Assembly: GCA_949825065.1 (NCBI GenBank)
Contig: OX463844.1
Location: forward strand, 1,550,001 to 1,614,000
Source of the DNA: Odontocerum albicorne
Taxonomy: Eukaryota > Arthropoda > Insecta > Trichoptera > Odontoceridae
Length of the DNA stretch: 64,000 nt
Direction: 5' to 3'
Below are positions 20,886 to 30,839 of the stretch, in pieces. Position numbers and translations under genes: made by a program. The notes under the pieces are model-generated. The model was not told where the DNA came from, did no database searches, and saw only the letters and a program-made list of their open reading frames with translations. Numbering within the stretch: position 1 is the stretch's first letter; each line of letters begins with the position of its first letter.

Positions 20886-21170
20886 ATGGCAGTCTTCTTT
20901 TACTTCTTTGTTTGGACCGAGCACGCGATGTGTCTTCTCCAACCAGATCACAGCGTCTGGTGTTAGGTTGTGTAGCTCCTGCAAGCCCTACTAGTACATA
21001 CCATATGCATTGCAGTCCACTCACCATACAGTGGGCAGCTGTATACGATGTGACCAATGGTCTGAATTTCTCCGCAATCACATAACCGCGACTCCGTAAG
21101 TCCCTACTAGTGCATACCATATGCATTGCAGTCCACTCACCATACAGTGGGCAGCTGTATACGATGTGGT
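20886..21170 (-). pseudogene. LINE ORF2 terminal zinc-knuckle fragment, partly duplicated
   Basis: The minus strand reads ESRLCDCGEIQTIGHIVYSC PLYGEWTAMHMVC, a C-x-C-x8-H-x4-C knuckle typical of the far C-terminus of some insect LINE ORF2 proteins, with LDAVIWL downstream. A 67-bp segment coding the HIVYSCPLYGEWTAMHMVC part is duplicated directly (20986-21052 and 21102-21168), breaking the frame. It is 5' truncated. Confidence 0.75.
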
Positions 21171-21465
21171 CAATTAATTTTATTTTTATTTATTTTACAC
21201 ATGACAAAAAAAGATGCATTATTTTTCAAAAAAACAATAGGTAATTTGATTCGGACACACAATTTTAATGGATCTGGGTTTGTTGCCTTTCATTTGTCGT
21301 GTCCCCAGTAAACTGTGTTGTATCTCACTCAGGACTTTTCTTTGCCTGTATCTCACTCAGGACTTCTTTCCGATTTTGGATTATGTAAAACCCCGTTGCA
21401 CATTCTCATCAACTGGAACAAAAAATGATACTCAATTACATATGTATACATCACGTGAAATCAAT
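21171..21465 (-). mobile_element. LINE 3'UTR, same family as 54308-55046
   Basis: From the tail ATTTTATTTTTATTTATTTT ACACATGAC, through GGATCTGGGTTTGTTGCCTT and TCATTTGTCGTGTCCCCAGT, to CCCCGTTGCACATTCTCATC. TCTCACTCAGGACTT is locally duplicated. Confidence 0.75.
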
Positions 21466-21579
21466 GGTCAATGGTCCGGTTTATTGGTTTATTTTACATA
21501 TTAATTATAACACGCTATCAAATATATTCGCCGTTCAATTTGACATGCATTAATTTAACCATATCTTTCAGCCTTAAGC

Positions 21580-21960
21580 GGTGAATGCGCGAACGACGCA
21601 TCAAATCTCGTCGTTGTCGCTGCCGGCCCTCGCAGTCAAGGATCCCCTCGCCCCTCCAACGTCAGTCTTGAACCGTTCTCTTACGTCGATCGTATGATCT
21701 TCTGTGAGAGAACAGCCCGGTCCTAGGACCGGGCTGTTCTCTCACAGAAGGGTGTGAGTGCGGAGGAGGAGGGAGTGCGCATCTAGATGCGCACTCCCTC
21801 CCGCAAATGTCACAGACATGTGGACCCTGCTGACCCACCTGGCCATGCTGACGCATGTTCGCAGCGTGCTGACTGTTTCTCACACGTCTAGCCGCTGAGA
21901 CGCCATCAGCCCGAGAGCATACGGCTCTCCACCCCTCACGGTCCCGAGCCACCAGCTCCC
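21580..21960 (-). pseudogene. LINE ORF2 C-terminus with C2H2 finger, interrupted
   Basis: A minus-strand frame (21952-21662) reads MARDREGWRAVCSRADGVSA, ARRVRNSQHAANMRQHGQVG, HVCDICGRECASR, then after an insertion TGLFSHRRSYDRRKRTVQD. Joined conceptually, CDICGR...LFSHRRS is a degenerate C2H2-type finger at the ORF2 end of an insect LINE family. A 60-bp insertion (21725-21784) splits the finger and creates two perfect palindromes. The copy at 37686-37901 keeps the sequence uninterrupted at this point. GAGGGGCGAGGGGATCC downstream is 3'UTR, seen also at 51217-51290. Confidence 0.85.
21699..21800. repeat. Two adjacent perfect palindromes (52 bp and 32 bp)
   Basis: 21699-21750 is a perfect palindrome centred on CCTAGG. 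21769-21800 is a perfect palindrome centred on TCTAGA. Together they delimit 21725-21784, which is absent from the 37.8 kb copy. The insert consists of inverted copies of both flanks. Confidence 0.95.
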
Positions 21961-21974
21961 AGGATCAAATCTAA

Positions 21975-22400
21975 CATACATACGAGTACATAAGATACCA
22001 TCACGCCATGACTTTCCTATCTCGACAAACTTATTTCGCTTCTTCCATATCCATAAACCTTATCATACAACTTCTACGATTTCTCTGATTTTCTACGTTT
22101 CCTTAATTTTGAATATCATTAACTCGATCCAATCACACTTTCCTTGGCCTTTTTCTCGCACGCCTTTCACTTAATTTTGCACTGTATATCTATTTTTTTA
22201 GTCGTTTTCCATCCATTCGTTCCACATGCCAAAACGATCTCAGCGTGCTCTTTTTCATCTTACTCAACACAATTAAGCCTTAATTTCAGATTCATCTCTA
22301 ACCCCTGTATTGCTGCTAATAGTGAACTTACCGCTGATGGAGCGATGAAAACTGAAGACTCAAACAGCAGAGACCCTTCCACAGTGCGCGAATAACAGTT
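21975..22400 (-). pseudogene. RTE-like LINE ORF2 C-terminal remnant
   Basis: The minus strand, with frame changes, carries DEEEHAEIVLACGTN, KKAKESVIGS and a RRSCMIRFMDM...AK*VCRDRKV stretch. These correspond to the RTE-like ending (RMLRWFGHVERM, GRPRKxWxDxV, RRxCMKxxMxVDEAKxVCxDRxxW). The tail towards 21975 is GGTATCTTATGTACTCG TATGTATG. Seven diverged copies of this ending occur in the window, all on the minus strand. Confidence 0.7.
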
Positions 22401-22540
22401 TGTGCAGTCATATCAGCGTCTTGAATTATCTGTATTTATTTAAGGACGCTCGAGGGCAAGCAACAACAGTTAATTCGGAGCGTTATATTCAAACCAAAAA
22501 AAAAATTGCCAGTAAAATTGCAAGAATTTCTACAATAGTA
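22401..22540. other. Unassigned spacer
   Basis: Nothing recognised. Confidence 0.3.
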
Positions 22541-23165
22541 TTTTTTTATTTATATTTTATTATTACACATGACAAGAAATATACACAATTTAAGAAAAAC
22601 AACAGATAATTTGATTTGGACATACAATTTTAATGGATCTGGGTTTGTTGCCTTTCATTTGTCGTATCCCCAGTAAACTAGGCTTTTGCCTGTATCTCAC
22701 TGAGGATATTTAGCATGAAAAAAATAAATCGATACTTCTTTCCGATTTTTGATTACACAAAAACAAAACCCCGTTGCACGCTCTCATCAACCTGACAGTG
22801 ACACTCAACTACAACTGGAAACATCTTGCGAAATTTAACTCCTCACACATCATCACTCCAGAAAGACCAAAAATATTCATCCCACACTATACCGCACTCA
22901 ATCATAAATCTCACATAAATCCCTTCCATTCGTCATTCATCCTGAAAGCCCAAGTACTCAAAATCCTGTCGCAATAACAACCACGCTCCGATCGACTGTC
23001 TCAATGGTTTTCCTACGCACGCCATTGTATGTAATGGGAGCCAAATAAGCATATTGCCTTTGGGCAAAAGAGGTTTTAACTCTAGGGATGGTGAACATTT
23101 CATTAGTTGCCATGCGTGTCATGTGTGTCTGCTGAGTCTGCATCTTCCATTCTATAGTATACAAT
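22541..23165 (-). mobile_element. LINE 3' end: ORF end plus 3'UTR
   Basis: The minus-strand ORF end reads MQTQQTHMTRMATNEMFTIP, RVKTSFAQRQYAYLAPITYN, the usual last block of insect LINE ORF2 (TRxxxNxxxxIPRxxTxxxQRxFxYxAPxxYN). A small deletion relative to 54308-55046 shifts the frame after YNGV. The 3'UTR ends in a T-rich stretch (A-rich on the element strand) at 22541-22566. Confidence 0.8.
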
Positions 23166-23714
23166 GTACGTTAGTCGAACAGGATGGGACCACTTGTCCA
23201 ATAACAGTTTGAAAGTGGTTCAAGAGATGTTCGCCTGAAAACTGATTTCGCGAATGGGAGATATTGTGTCGCCACCACGAAGTCTATTTATCCTCACTCG
23301 ATTTCTTCGTGGGGATACGTAATAAATCGAATAATCACAAATAATTAAACGACTGCGCTACAATTGAAACAAAACGTTTGTCAAAATATTGAAACAATAC
23401 TTCGGGAAACATGCAGGCGAGTGCTTCAAGTTCTTTGAGCCAGATTAGATGACTGTCGTCGACGCGATAGTATTATTTTAAAAATAAATTCCTAATATTT
23501 TGTTGTGTTTGCAGTAATTAAAGTTAATTACAAAAAATCGTTGTTTTATAATGATTTTTTTTAAAGTGAACTACATTCTGGGCCAACCAGCACATAGTTA
23601 GTTGATGTTGCCACTGTATATGTAATCGAATTAAAAATTATTCGTTTTCCAGAGGAGACGTCCTGAACAGCTACTCGTATTTAACTCAGCTCACGTATGT
23701 TATGTTTGATGTCT
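23166..23714. other. Unassigned sequence
   Basis: No family recognised. A few CpG words near 23270-23470; no coding evidence. Confidence 0.35.
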
Positions 23715-23716
23715 AG

Positions 23717-24680
23717 ACGTGTCACAGCCGCACAATCAAGCTACTCAGAGATTATATACACATTTTTTTGTTATTCAATGAATGTAATAAATTTTTGTTA
23801 TTCAATGAATGTAATACATTTTTGTTATTCAATGAATGTAATATTTTTTTGTTATTCAATCAATGTAATCAATTTTGGTTATTCAATGAATGTAATAATT
23901 TATTGTTATTCAATTAATGTAATACATTTTTGTTATTCGATGAATGTGATAAATTTTTGTTATTCAATGAATGTAATAAATTGTTGCCACCTGCTTTCAT
24001 CATAATGAAACTTAGACGTGTCACAGCCTCACAATCAAGCTACTCAGAGATTATATACACATTTTTTGTTATTCAATGTATGTAATAAATTTTTGTTATT
24101 CAATGAACGTAATACATTTTTGTTATTCAATGAATGTAATATTTTTTTGTTATTCAATCAATTTTGGTTATTCAATGAATGTAATAAATTTTTGTTATTC
24201 AATGAATGTAATAAATTTTTGTTATTCAATTAATGTAATAAATTTTTGTTATTCAATGAATGTAATACATTTTTGTTATTCAATGAATGTTATAAATTTT
24301 TGTTGTTCAGTGAATGTAATACATTTTTGTTATTCAATGAATGTAATATTTTTTTGTTATTCAATCAATGTAATAAATTTTGGTTATTCAATGAATGTAA
24401 TACATTTTTGTTATTCACTGAATGTTATAAATTTTTGTTATTCAATTAATGTAATAATTTTTTTTTTATTCAATTGATGTAATAAATTTTTGTTATACAA
24501 TGAATTTAATATTTTTTTGTTAGTCAATCAATATAATAAATTTTGATTATTCAATTAATGTAATAAATTTTTGTTATTCAATTAATGTAATACATTTTTG
24601 TTATTCAATGAATGTAATAAATGTTTGTTATTCAATGAATGTAATAAATTTTTCCCACCTGCTTTCATCATAATGAAACT
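23717..24680. repeat. 27-bp minisatellite in two duplicated blocks
   Basis: The unit TTTTTGTTATTCAATGAATG plus TAATAAA forms two arrays (about 8 and 22 units). Each array is preceded by GACGTGTCACAGCC(G/T)CACA and AGATTATATACACATTTTTT and followed by CCACCTGCTTTCATCATAAT, so the whole block was duplicated. Because the unit is a multiple of three, plus frames of up to 133 codons stay open. Confidence 0.95.
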
Positions 24681-25430
24681 TAAACGCAAGAAAATAAATT
24701 TCGCGTATCTTCTACGCATATCAGCAATGCGATTTGTTAAAAATGTCTAACATAGCGTACAATTTCGTTAAAATTTTATGAATACTTTATTTCTTTCGCT
24801 GGAATTCCAGGACATATTTTCTGGGTTATTCATTGTACGTTGACAGGTCTGGTATGAAAAATAGTTATCCCCTCGGAGGTCTGTGGGCGGGGGTAGGAGT
24901 GGAAGTCCGCCCTTGAGGCCCGACAGGGTTGGGCTTTATCACCGATACAGTCCATTCCTGATGCTTTATGGCCAGATAAGATCTCGCGGCGGCCATTCCA
25001 AGATATTTATTGTGAGCGCCTTCCGCGGCCAGGTGTGTCACTAAGTGGCGCTTCTCACGAACATTGGAGAACGACGCCCCGCGACGTCCTGCGATACCCA
25101 CGACGCCTACACACCCTGTCCTTACTCATCCTTCAGCCCTAAGTCCATCACTCACCCCCTCGGTAGCTTTTACCCTCAGATGAAAGGTGTTAAAAGCTTC
25201 CCCGATAATTTTCGGCCAGCACTAAATGCTTTGGCCTATAAATATACTCCGAAGAACTGGCCTCGCAAAATGGTTCTCGAGTTACATTACCGGACAACAT
25301 TAAGATAAGCGTAGTGGAATTATTTCCCTTTTCTTTCATTACAAACATATTATTTTAAGGTTCGTTTAATATTTAATCATTGCCATTTTTTTTCTGTGAA
25401 AGTGAAACTTGTAACACGATCGAAGTACAG
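24681..25430. other. Unassigned; GC-rich island 24865-25270
   Basis: 24865-25270 is GC- and CpG-rich (CTCGCGGCGGCCATTCC, GACGCCCCGCGACGTCC) within AT-rich flanks and matches none of the window's repeats. CCTATAAATA at about 25233 is TATA-like. A minus frame 24865-25101 and a plus frame 25045-25308 are open, but neither has a recognisable domain. A host regulatory or exonic segment is possible but unproven. Confidence 0.4.
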
Positions 25431-26168
25431 ATCTTCCATCTCAACAATAAACCTTCAAGATCTTCCATCTCAACACTGAACTTTCTAGAACTACCATCTC
25501 AACCATGAAGCTTTGAAAACTTCCATCTCAACGGTGAACCTCTTAGAACTACTATCTTAACAATTAAACTTTGAGATCTTCCATCTCAACAATGAACTTC
25601 CTAGACCTACCATCTCAACAATGAAGCTGTGAGATCTTCCATCTCAACAATGAACCTCTTAGATCTACCATCTCAACAATAAAGCTTTAAGATCTTCCAT
25701 CTCAACAATGGACCTCTTAGATCTACCATCTTGACAATAAACCTTCAAGATCTGCCATCTTAATAATGAACCTTCGTGGTCTGCCATTTTAACAACGAAC
25801 CGTCCAGTATGTTACTGCCATCTCGACAACGAACCGTCAAGTATGTTACTGCCATCTCGACAACGAACCGTCAAGTATGTTACTGCCATCTCGACAACGA
25901 ACCGTCAAGTATGTTACTGCCATCTCGACAACGAACCGTCAAGTATGTTACTGCCATCTCGACAACGAACCGTCAAGTATGTTACTGCCATCTCGACAAC
26001 GAACCGTCAAGTATGTTACGGCCATCTCAACAACGAACCGTCAAGTATGTTACTGCCATCTCGACAACGAACCGTCAAGTATGTTACTGCCATCTCGACA
26101 ACGAACCGTCAAGTATGTTACTGCCATCTCGACAACGAACCGTCAAGTATGTTACTGCCATCTCGACA
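25430..26168. repeat. Minisatellite: diverged then homogeneous 34-bp array
   Basis: 25430-25790 has diverged units of about 28-30 bp around GATCTTCCATCTCAACAATG AACCT. From about 25800 the unit becomes 34 bp (TTACTGCCATCTCGACAACG AACCGTCAAGTATG) and almost identical from copy to copy, running into an N gap. All three plus frames stay open as artefacts. Confidence 0.95.
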
Positions 26169-26368
26169 NNNNNNNNNNNNNNNNNNNNNNNNNNNNNNNN
26201 NNNNNNNNNNNNNNNNNNNNNNNNNNNNNNNNNNNNNNNNNNNNNNNNNNNNNNNNNNNNNNNNNNNNNNNNNNNNNNNNNNNNNNNNNNNNNNNNNNNN
26301 NNNNNNNNNNNNNNNNNNNNNNNNNNNNNNNNNNNNNNNNNNNNNNNNNNNNNNNNNNNNNNNNNNNN
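26169..26368. other. Assembly gap, 200 N
   Basis: Exactly 200 N follow the homogeneous array. The round size suggests a placeholder, so the true array length is unknown. Confidence 0.98.
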
Positions 26369-26539
26369 GAGCCGAAATCACCGATCATTTAACAGTAGAT
26401 ATCCCCCTATTTCTAGTCTTTATACCGGTGCTGTACACTATATGTGGTGTGGTTTTTAATATTTGCATCAAAAAGATAACTTAACCGTTGAAATTAAATA
26501 AAATAAAATGAAATATTAAATTACATACCTGACAAATTA
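26369..26539. other. Unassigned sequence after the gap
   Basis: No 34-bp units reappear after the gap. 26490-26510 holds AATAAAATAAAATG low-complexity. Confidence 0.35.
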
Positions 26540-26569
26540 TTTATTATATTTACCCCCAAAATAAAATAA

Positions 26570-27290
26570 ATGAAATTGGCAAGATCTTTGAAACGGTGAT
26601 AATCTCTAGGCTAGTGTTCCATCACGAATCCAACAACGCATTCCCTCGTGAGCAATTTGAATTTAGGACAAGCCACAACACGGTTCAGCAACTTACCCGC
26701 GTCGTTAAGACGTATCGATGGACTTCAATAGAAACAGAAGTACCGGCATGGTGCTCCTGGATCTTTAAAAGGCATTTGAACAGTCTAGCACGATAACCTT
26801 CTCAACAAACTTCTCTCTAGTATTTTATGAAACTATTTCAATCTTACCTTTCCAATAGAATTTTCACAGTTACCACTCATCGTTTTATGTCCTCCGCTAG
26901 GTTCAGCCCTATAGGTATTCTCCAGGACTGTATACTTGGACCCTGTCATTTTAACATCTATACCCAAGGCATACCTACTCCCCCGAATCGTAAGCTTGCT
27001 TTTTTTACCAATAATGCGGCATGCTCGCGTCCTCACTCAAGGTAGATCGAGCTAGTCACCACATCTGAATTACCCTCGAGATCTTTGAAAAATGCTATCA
27101 GAACTAGAGGCTCAAACTCAATAACGGCAAAACTAATAATATAATGTTCTCCCGCCAAGTCAAGGAAATAGTACCATCGATGTCCTAATTCACAGGCGGA
27201 TGCCTGGTTGAGTGGCGGGACGTGGTCAAATACCTCCGGCTTGCATCTCGACTGTTGACTGACGTAGGAAACCCATCTGAATACCATCAG
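26570..27290 (+). pseudogene. jockey-like LINE reverse transcriptase, dead
   Basis: The plus strand reads GKIFETVIISRLVFHHESNN, PREQFEFRTSHNTVQQLTRV, then with frame changes LSNRIFTVTTHRFMS, GILQDCILGPCHFNIYTQGI and KLAFFTNNAA. This follows the RT order: EQFGFRxxHST, the A-motif region (disrupted), P(A)GVPQGSxLGPxLFNIYT and FADDTA. In the last block the two catalytic Asp residues are replaced by Asn (FTNNA), and FDxV is not readable, so activity is lost. 27040-27290 continues the thumb region (VEWRDVVKYLRLASRLLT). No N-terminal endonuclease is present. Confidence 0.88.
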
Positions 27291-27454
27291 ACAGAAGGAC
27301 TAAAGGGACAGTGCAAACAGAAGATACTGAATTTTGCATGAGATAAACACTGGTAATTGCAGTTATAGTCGTTAATATTGTTTCGATATTATCTGTTTTC
27401 TGTGTTAATTAATTTTTTGTAAGTGTTCTTTATAAAAATTGAGTCAAAACTTAT
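27291..27454. other. Unassigned spacer
   Basis: Nothing recognised. Confidence 0.3.
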
Positions 27455-27990
27455 AAACATACATACCATTACGCCATCTTCTTGTCGGGGAAGTCAAAGA
27501 AGAGAGAATGTTAGATTTTTCTATTGCAACACACATATTTCCTCCCTTCTACATCAAGTTACCTTTCGTGCAGCTTCTACCATATCTCTGACTTTTTTAA
27601 ATTTCCTCCTTTTAAAATATCATACACTTGATCTAACCACACTTTCGTTGATCTGTACTCTTACGACTTCCTCTCACATTTGTACTGTATGTTTGTTATG
27701 TTAGTTTTTTTTCATTCATTCATTCTACGTGCCTAAATTGAATGCTCTTCTTCATCTTATTCAACACATCATCCTTAAGTTCACATTCATCCCTAATCAC
27801 TCCATTCCGTACTCGTATTCTGTCATGCAAGTACATTTTCACCCATGTATTACTTTAAATGCACTCATTTCTACACTATTTAGTTGGTTCTTTTCAATGT
27901 TGTTCCGCTTCCACGTTTCACTTCCAACATCAAATTCGGAACATGAATACTCTTGTGGACTATCATCTAATTTCGAACCATGATTATTTT
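27455..27990 (-). pseudogene. RTE-like LINE ORF2 C-terminal remnant
   Basis: It is the same ending as at 21975-22400, starting from ACATACATACCATTACGCCA. On the minus strand it runs out through the CMxxxMxVDEAK-like and FGHVERM-like regions, and reaches further upstream (CTACAAGAGTATTCATG near 27950) as does 36815-37500. It is heavily mutated. Confidence 0.65.
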
Positions 27991-28797
27991 TTGTTTTCCT
28001 TAATTTCTATTTACGTCTATTATGTATCTACCAATGACCCGTGTTTCATTTTATATCTTTTTAATTATGAATTGTGTAAGGTTCGCATAACTATCTTCTA
28101 AGATATTCTTTTTTTTGTCAATTATTTCAAATGCCTTGACATTTGAGTGATTTAAGTCCAGGACTTGCGTAGATACTTCCAATTTGATATATATTTTATT
28201 TCGTTATTAAACCACGTCCACCTGTTTGTTATCTTCAAGTTAAAAAGCAAACACGTTTCACAAAATACACGACACGTGAATCAGATAAACCGTCCAAATT
28301 GTTATTGTTGCGTAAACAAAACGAATGAATTATGACCAATAAAAGGTTTAAAGAGGTTCTTTTTGATTTTTGAAATGTGACTAATCATGTAACGATATTA
28401 GGTCAAGGGATTTAGCAGGTAACAACGCACATTAAATTAAATACGCTAGTTATTTAACCAGATATTTATCAAAATAATGTAGCAAACAATTATTGATGTA
28501 TACAATGTTAAGAGCAAAAAATACAGCTGTAGCATTTATGTACGAGTATATAACATATGATATAATATCTTAGAAATAACTCTCAATAAGTATGCTTTTA
28601 TTACGTATAACCAAACTTTTGAGTAAAAGTATCAAGCATTACAAAAAAACTCATATTTTGTAGATATAGAGAATCATTTCATTTAGCAAGGCCTATGACC
28701 AGGGGTGAAATAGTAGATTGGCGAAAAACGTAGCTGCTTCGGGTGTATCCCAGATTGGAGTGCAGAACTGGAGCTTCATTAAATGAGTAAAAACTAA
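27991..28797. other. Unassigned AT-rich sequence
   Basis: No repeat, gene or RNA recognised. Confidence 0.35.
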
Positions 28798-28915
28798 ACA
28801 TTGTAATTTGTTTTATTAGATCAAACACTGTTTATTACACGTTTTTTGTAACGGTATAACCCTACTGGTTTCAAGGCTTTCACCTCATCTTCAAGGGAGC
28901 ACAAACAAGGCGTCA
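28798..28915 (-). mobile_element. Penelope-like element tail
   Basis: On the minus strand GTGCTCCCTTGAAGATGAGG, TGAAAGCCTTGAAACCAGTA and GGGTTATACCGTTACAAAAA match the tail at 31172-31632. It abuts the transposon at 28924. Confidence 0.8.
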
Positions 28916-29012
28916 AGATAACAAGAGTGGCGCATGAAAGGCTGAAGGATGTACATTACTTTACTGCGCACACTGCCATCATCGCCCTGGCAGTGTGCGC
29001 AGAAGCTTCATT

Positions 29013-29250
29013 CTATTGAAACCATTCCTCTTGAATATCTTCAACCGCTGGGCGTAAAAAAATGTCAAGCCTATACAAGGCCCCCATGATTCTTTCTGGC
29101 TGACTTTCTTCATTTTCAAAAAAATAGAGGCCGATAGCTCTTTCAGCCATAATACCGCACCAAACAGTGCATTTTTGGGGATGCAATTGATGCTGATACC
29201 CCAAAATCTGCAGTTTTGTTTGTTGATTTACCCGTTTAAATGAAAATGAA
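29013..29250 (-). pseudogene. Tc1/mariner transposase middle fragment
   Basis: The minus strand encodes HPQKCTVWCGIMAERAIGLY, FFENEESQPERIM and ALYRLDIFLRPAVEDIQEEW F. VTVWCGxxAExxIGPYFFE is the region between the first and second catalytic Asp in this insect transposase group. Upstream, NKQN near 29215-29235 is the start of that block. Neither catalytic Asp block is complete. Confidence 0.8.
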
Positions 29251-29256
29251 CCTCAT

Positions 29257-29315
29257 CACTCATTATCAAGTTGTTCAAAGAGTTGTTATCTCTTTGAACA
29301 ACTTGATAATGAGTG
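29257..29315. repeat. Perfect inverted repeat, 26-bp arms, inside a transposon
   Basis: 29257-29282 and 29290-29315 are exact reverse complements with loop TTGTTAT. The related copy at 46.4 kb lacks the second arm, so the arm was added here. Confidence 0.95.
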
Positions 29316-29460
29316 GCTTGGTATGGAAATCGAATGGCGCACTGCAAGCACTGTTGAGTATTTTAGGATAGGAAAGTTCTACAGCCTGTATAAAAAAACG
29401 ATGAAAAATTAACAAGTTATGACTTTTTCAAACCCTTCAGTCTTTTAGTGGTCACTCTAT

Positions 29461-29723
29461 ACCAAATATAGGTGCACATTACCTCTCGAAAATATCAAAA
29501 AAGAACGAAGCCCAGAACAAGTATCACCATTGCATGGTAAGTCATAAAAAGTAATAAATTTCTTCAAATTCTCAATAATACAAGATTTTATTTTTACCAT
29601 GCACATGGCTCAAAGTGAGGATGTGCTAAATTATTTTTGTTCGTAATATTTTTTTATAACTAGATTCATGTATACTATAAATTTTATAACTTTGATGAGA
29701 TCTCACTTTCATTGTTCTATGTA
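29461..29723. other. Unassigned spacer
   Basis: Nothing recognised. Confidence 0.3.
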
Positions 29724-30500
29724 TTGGGTGTTAACATAAGTTGTGTCCATTTTTTTCAATTTAAAAATTAACACCAAAAGTAAAACAAAATGGTAAATGT
29801 TATACGTCATTCGATAGAAAATGTTCTGTTCTACAAGATATTGTGTTTGCTTTTACGTTACACATATTATTTTATTTTATTCAAAATGGAATGTCAAGTA
29901 GACGAAAAAGAGCATTTTCGACACCTACTTCTGTTCGCGTTCAATCGAGGGAATAAAGCTGCCAAAGCTGCTCGCGAACTATTTGCGAAGTGTACGGTGA
30001 AGATGATATGAAAGAAAGAACAGCTCGCTGATGGTTTTTGCGTTTCAATGACGGTAATTTCGACCTGAAAGACATGGAGCGTTCCGGACGACCAGTGGAC
30101 TTTGATGAGGACCGCTTAAACCATATTATTCATGAAGATCCCCTTCAAACCACCGTAGAATTGGCTGAGCAGATGAATTGTAGTCACATGACTGTATACC
30201 GTCATCTTAAATAAATGGGAAAAGTCCAGAAGTTCGGCGCTTGGGTTCCACATGTTTCGAGTGAAAACAACAAAAATCAACGTTCGACAATTTCTGCTGG
30301 TTTGCTCGCGCGTCATCGAGCTACGCATGGCAACAAGCAAAGATTCCTTTACCGCATCATTACTGGTGATGAATTTACACAATATCTTGTAAAGCAGGTA
30401 ATTTTCTTTCGAATGACGTATAACATTTACAATTTTGTTTTACTTTTGGTGCTCATTTTTAAATTGAAAAAAAACGTACACAACTTACGTTAACACCTAA
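29724..30500 (+). mobile_element. mariner-type element with ~125-bp inverted ends
   Basis: TA duplications flank the element (29722-29723; 30501-30502). The left end TTGGGTGTTAACATAAGTTG and the right end, reverse-complemented, TTAGGTGTTAACGTAAGTTG stay colinear for about 125 bp, to ACAAGATATTGTG. The inner part is the 5' half of a transposase. With 777 bp it is non-autonomous; the long ends were probably formed when a second copy of the left end replaced the right half. Confidence 0.9.
29886..30385 (+). pseudogene. mariner transposase N-terminal half
   Basis: MECQVDEKEHFRHLLLFAFN RGNKAAKAARELFAK is the N-terminal helix-turn-helix of a mariner-type transposase. A frameshift near 29990 separates it from FRFNDGNFDLKDMERSGRPV, DFDEDRLNHIIHEDPLQTTV and AEQMNCSHMTVYRHLK, where an early TAA truncates. 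MGKVQKFGAWVPHVSSENNK and LARHRATHGNKQRFLYRIIT GDEF follow; the D in ITGDE is the first catalytic Asp. The second and third Asp blocks are absent. Confidence 0.9.
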
Positions 30501-30839
30501 TATATGGTTCATGAATTTTATGAAGGTGAATGTGAATATTTTTTGCGACCATGTAACTTTCTTTTTTTAATAATATTTCTAGTTTTGATATTTTGCGAAT
30601 AATTTCCTCTGATTATATTTTATATACGGATCCGTGGTTAAACTTGACAGTGTTTTGATCGAAGTAATATTTAGTGCTAGGTAGAGTTATTGATAAGTGA
30701 ATGTGTATATTTTTTATTACATTATTTATCAAAGCATATCATTACCTAAAAAATCGCGAAACAATCAAAGTATATTAAGCCCGGAAGCAAGATTACGCTG
30801 ATATGGGTACGTATAATGGCGAGATGGAGAGTTTTCGCT
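30501..30839. other. Unassigned AT-rich sequence
   Basis: No feature recognised. Confidence 0.3.

Larger units (their letters stand above)
28924..29460 (-). mobile_element. Tc1/mariner-type element (family with acagggtgg ends), deleted
   Basis: The ends are inverted: the left end GTGGCGCATGAAAGGCTGAA GG and the right end, reverse-complemented, GAGTGACCACTAAAAGACTG AAGG. The copy at 46051-46591 shows the same structure with CAGGGTGACCCATAAACGGC at its end. A 26-bp-arm hairpin inside is specific to this copy. Confidence 0.8.

Noticed and set aside
23697..24477. Long plus-strand frames over the 27-bp array
   Set aside because: Unit length is a multiple of three, overlapping frames are open, and composition is Cys/Tyr/Asn low-complexity.
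25776..26484. Frames of up to 227 codons over the 34-bp array
   Set aside because: They run through 200 N and are open in three frames.
28964..29002. Hairpin CTGCGCACACTGCCA / TGGCAGTGTGCGCAG as another recent fold-back
   Set aside because: A similar imperfect stem is present in the 46.1 kb copy, so it is a feature of the transposon family, not a new event.
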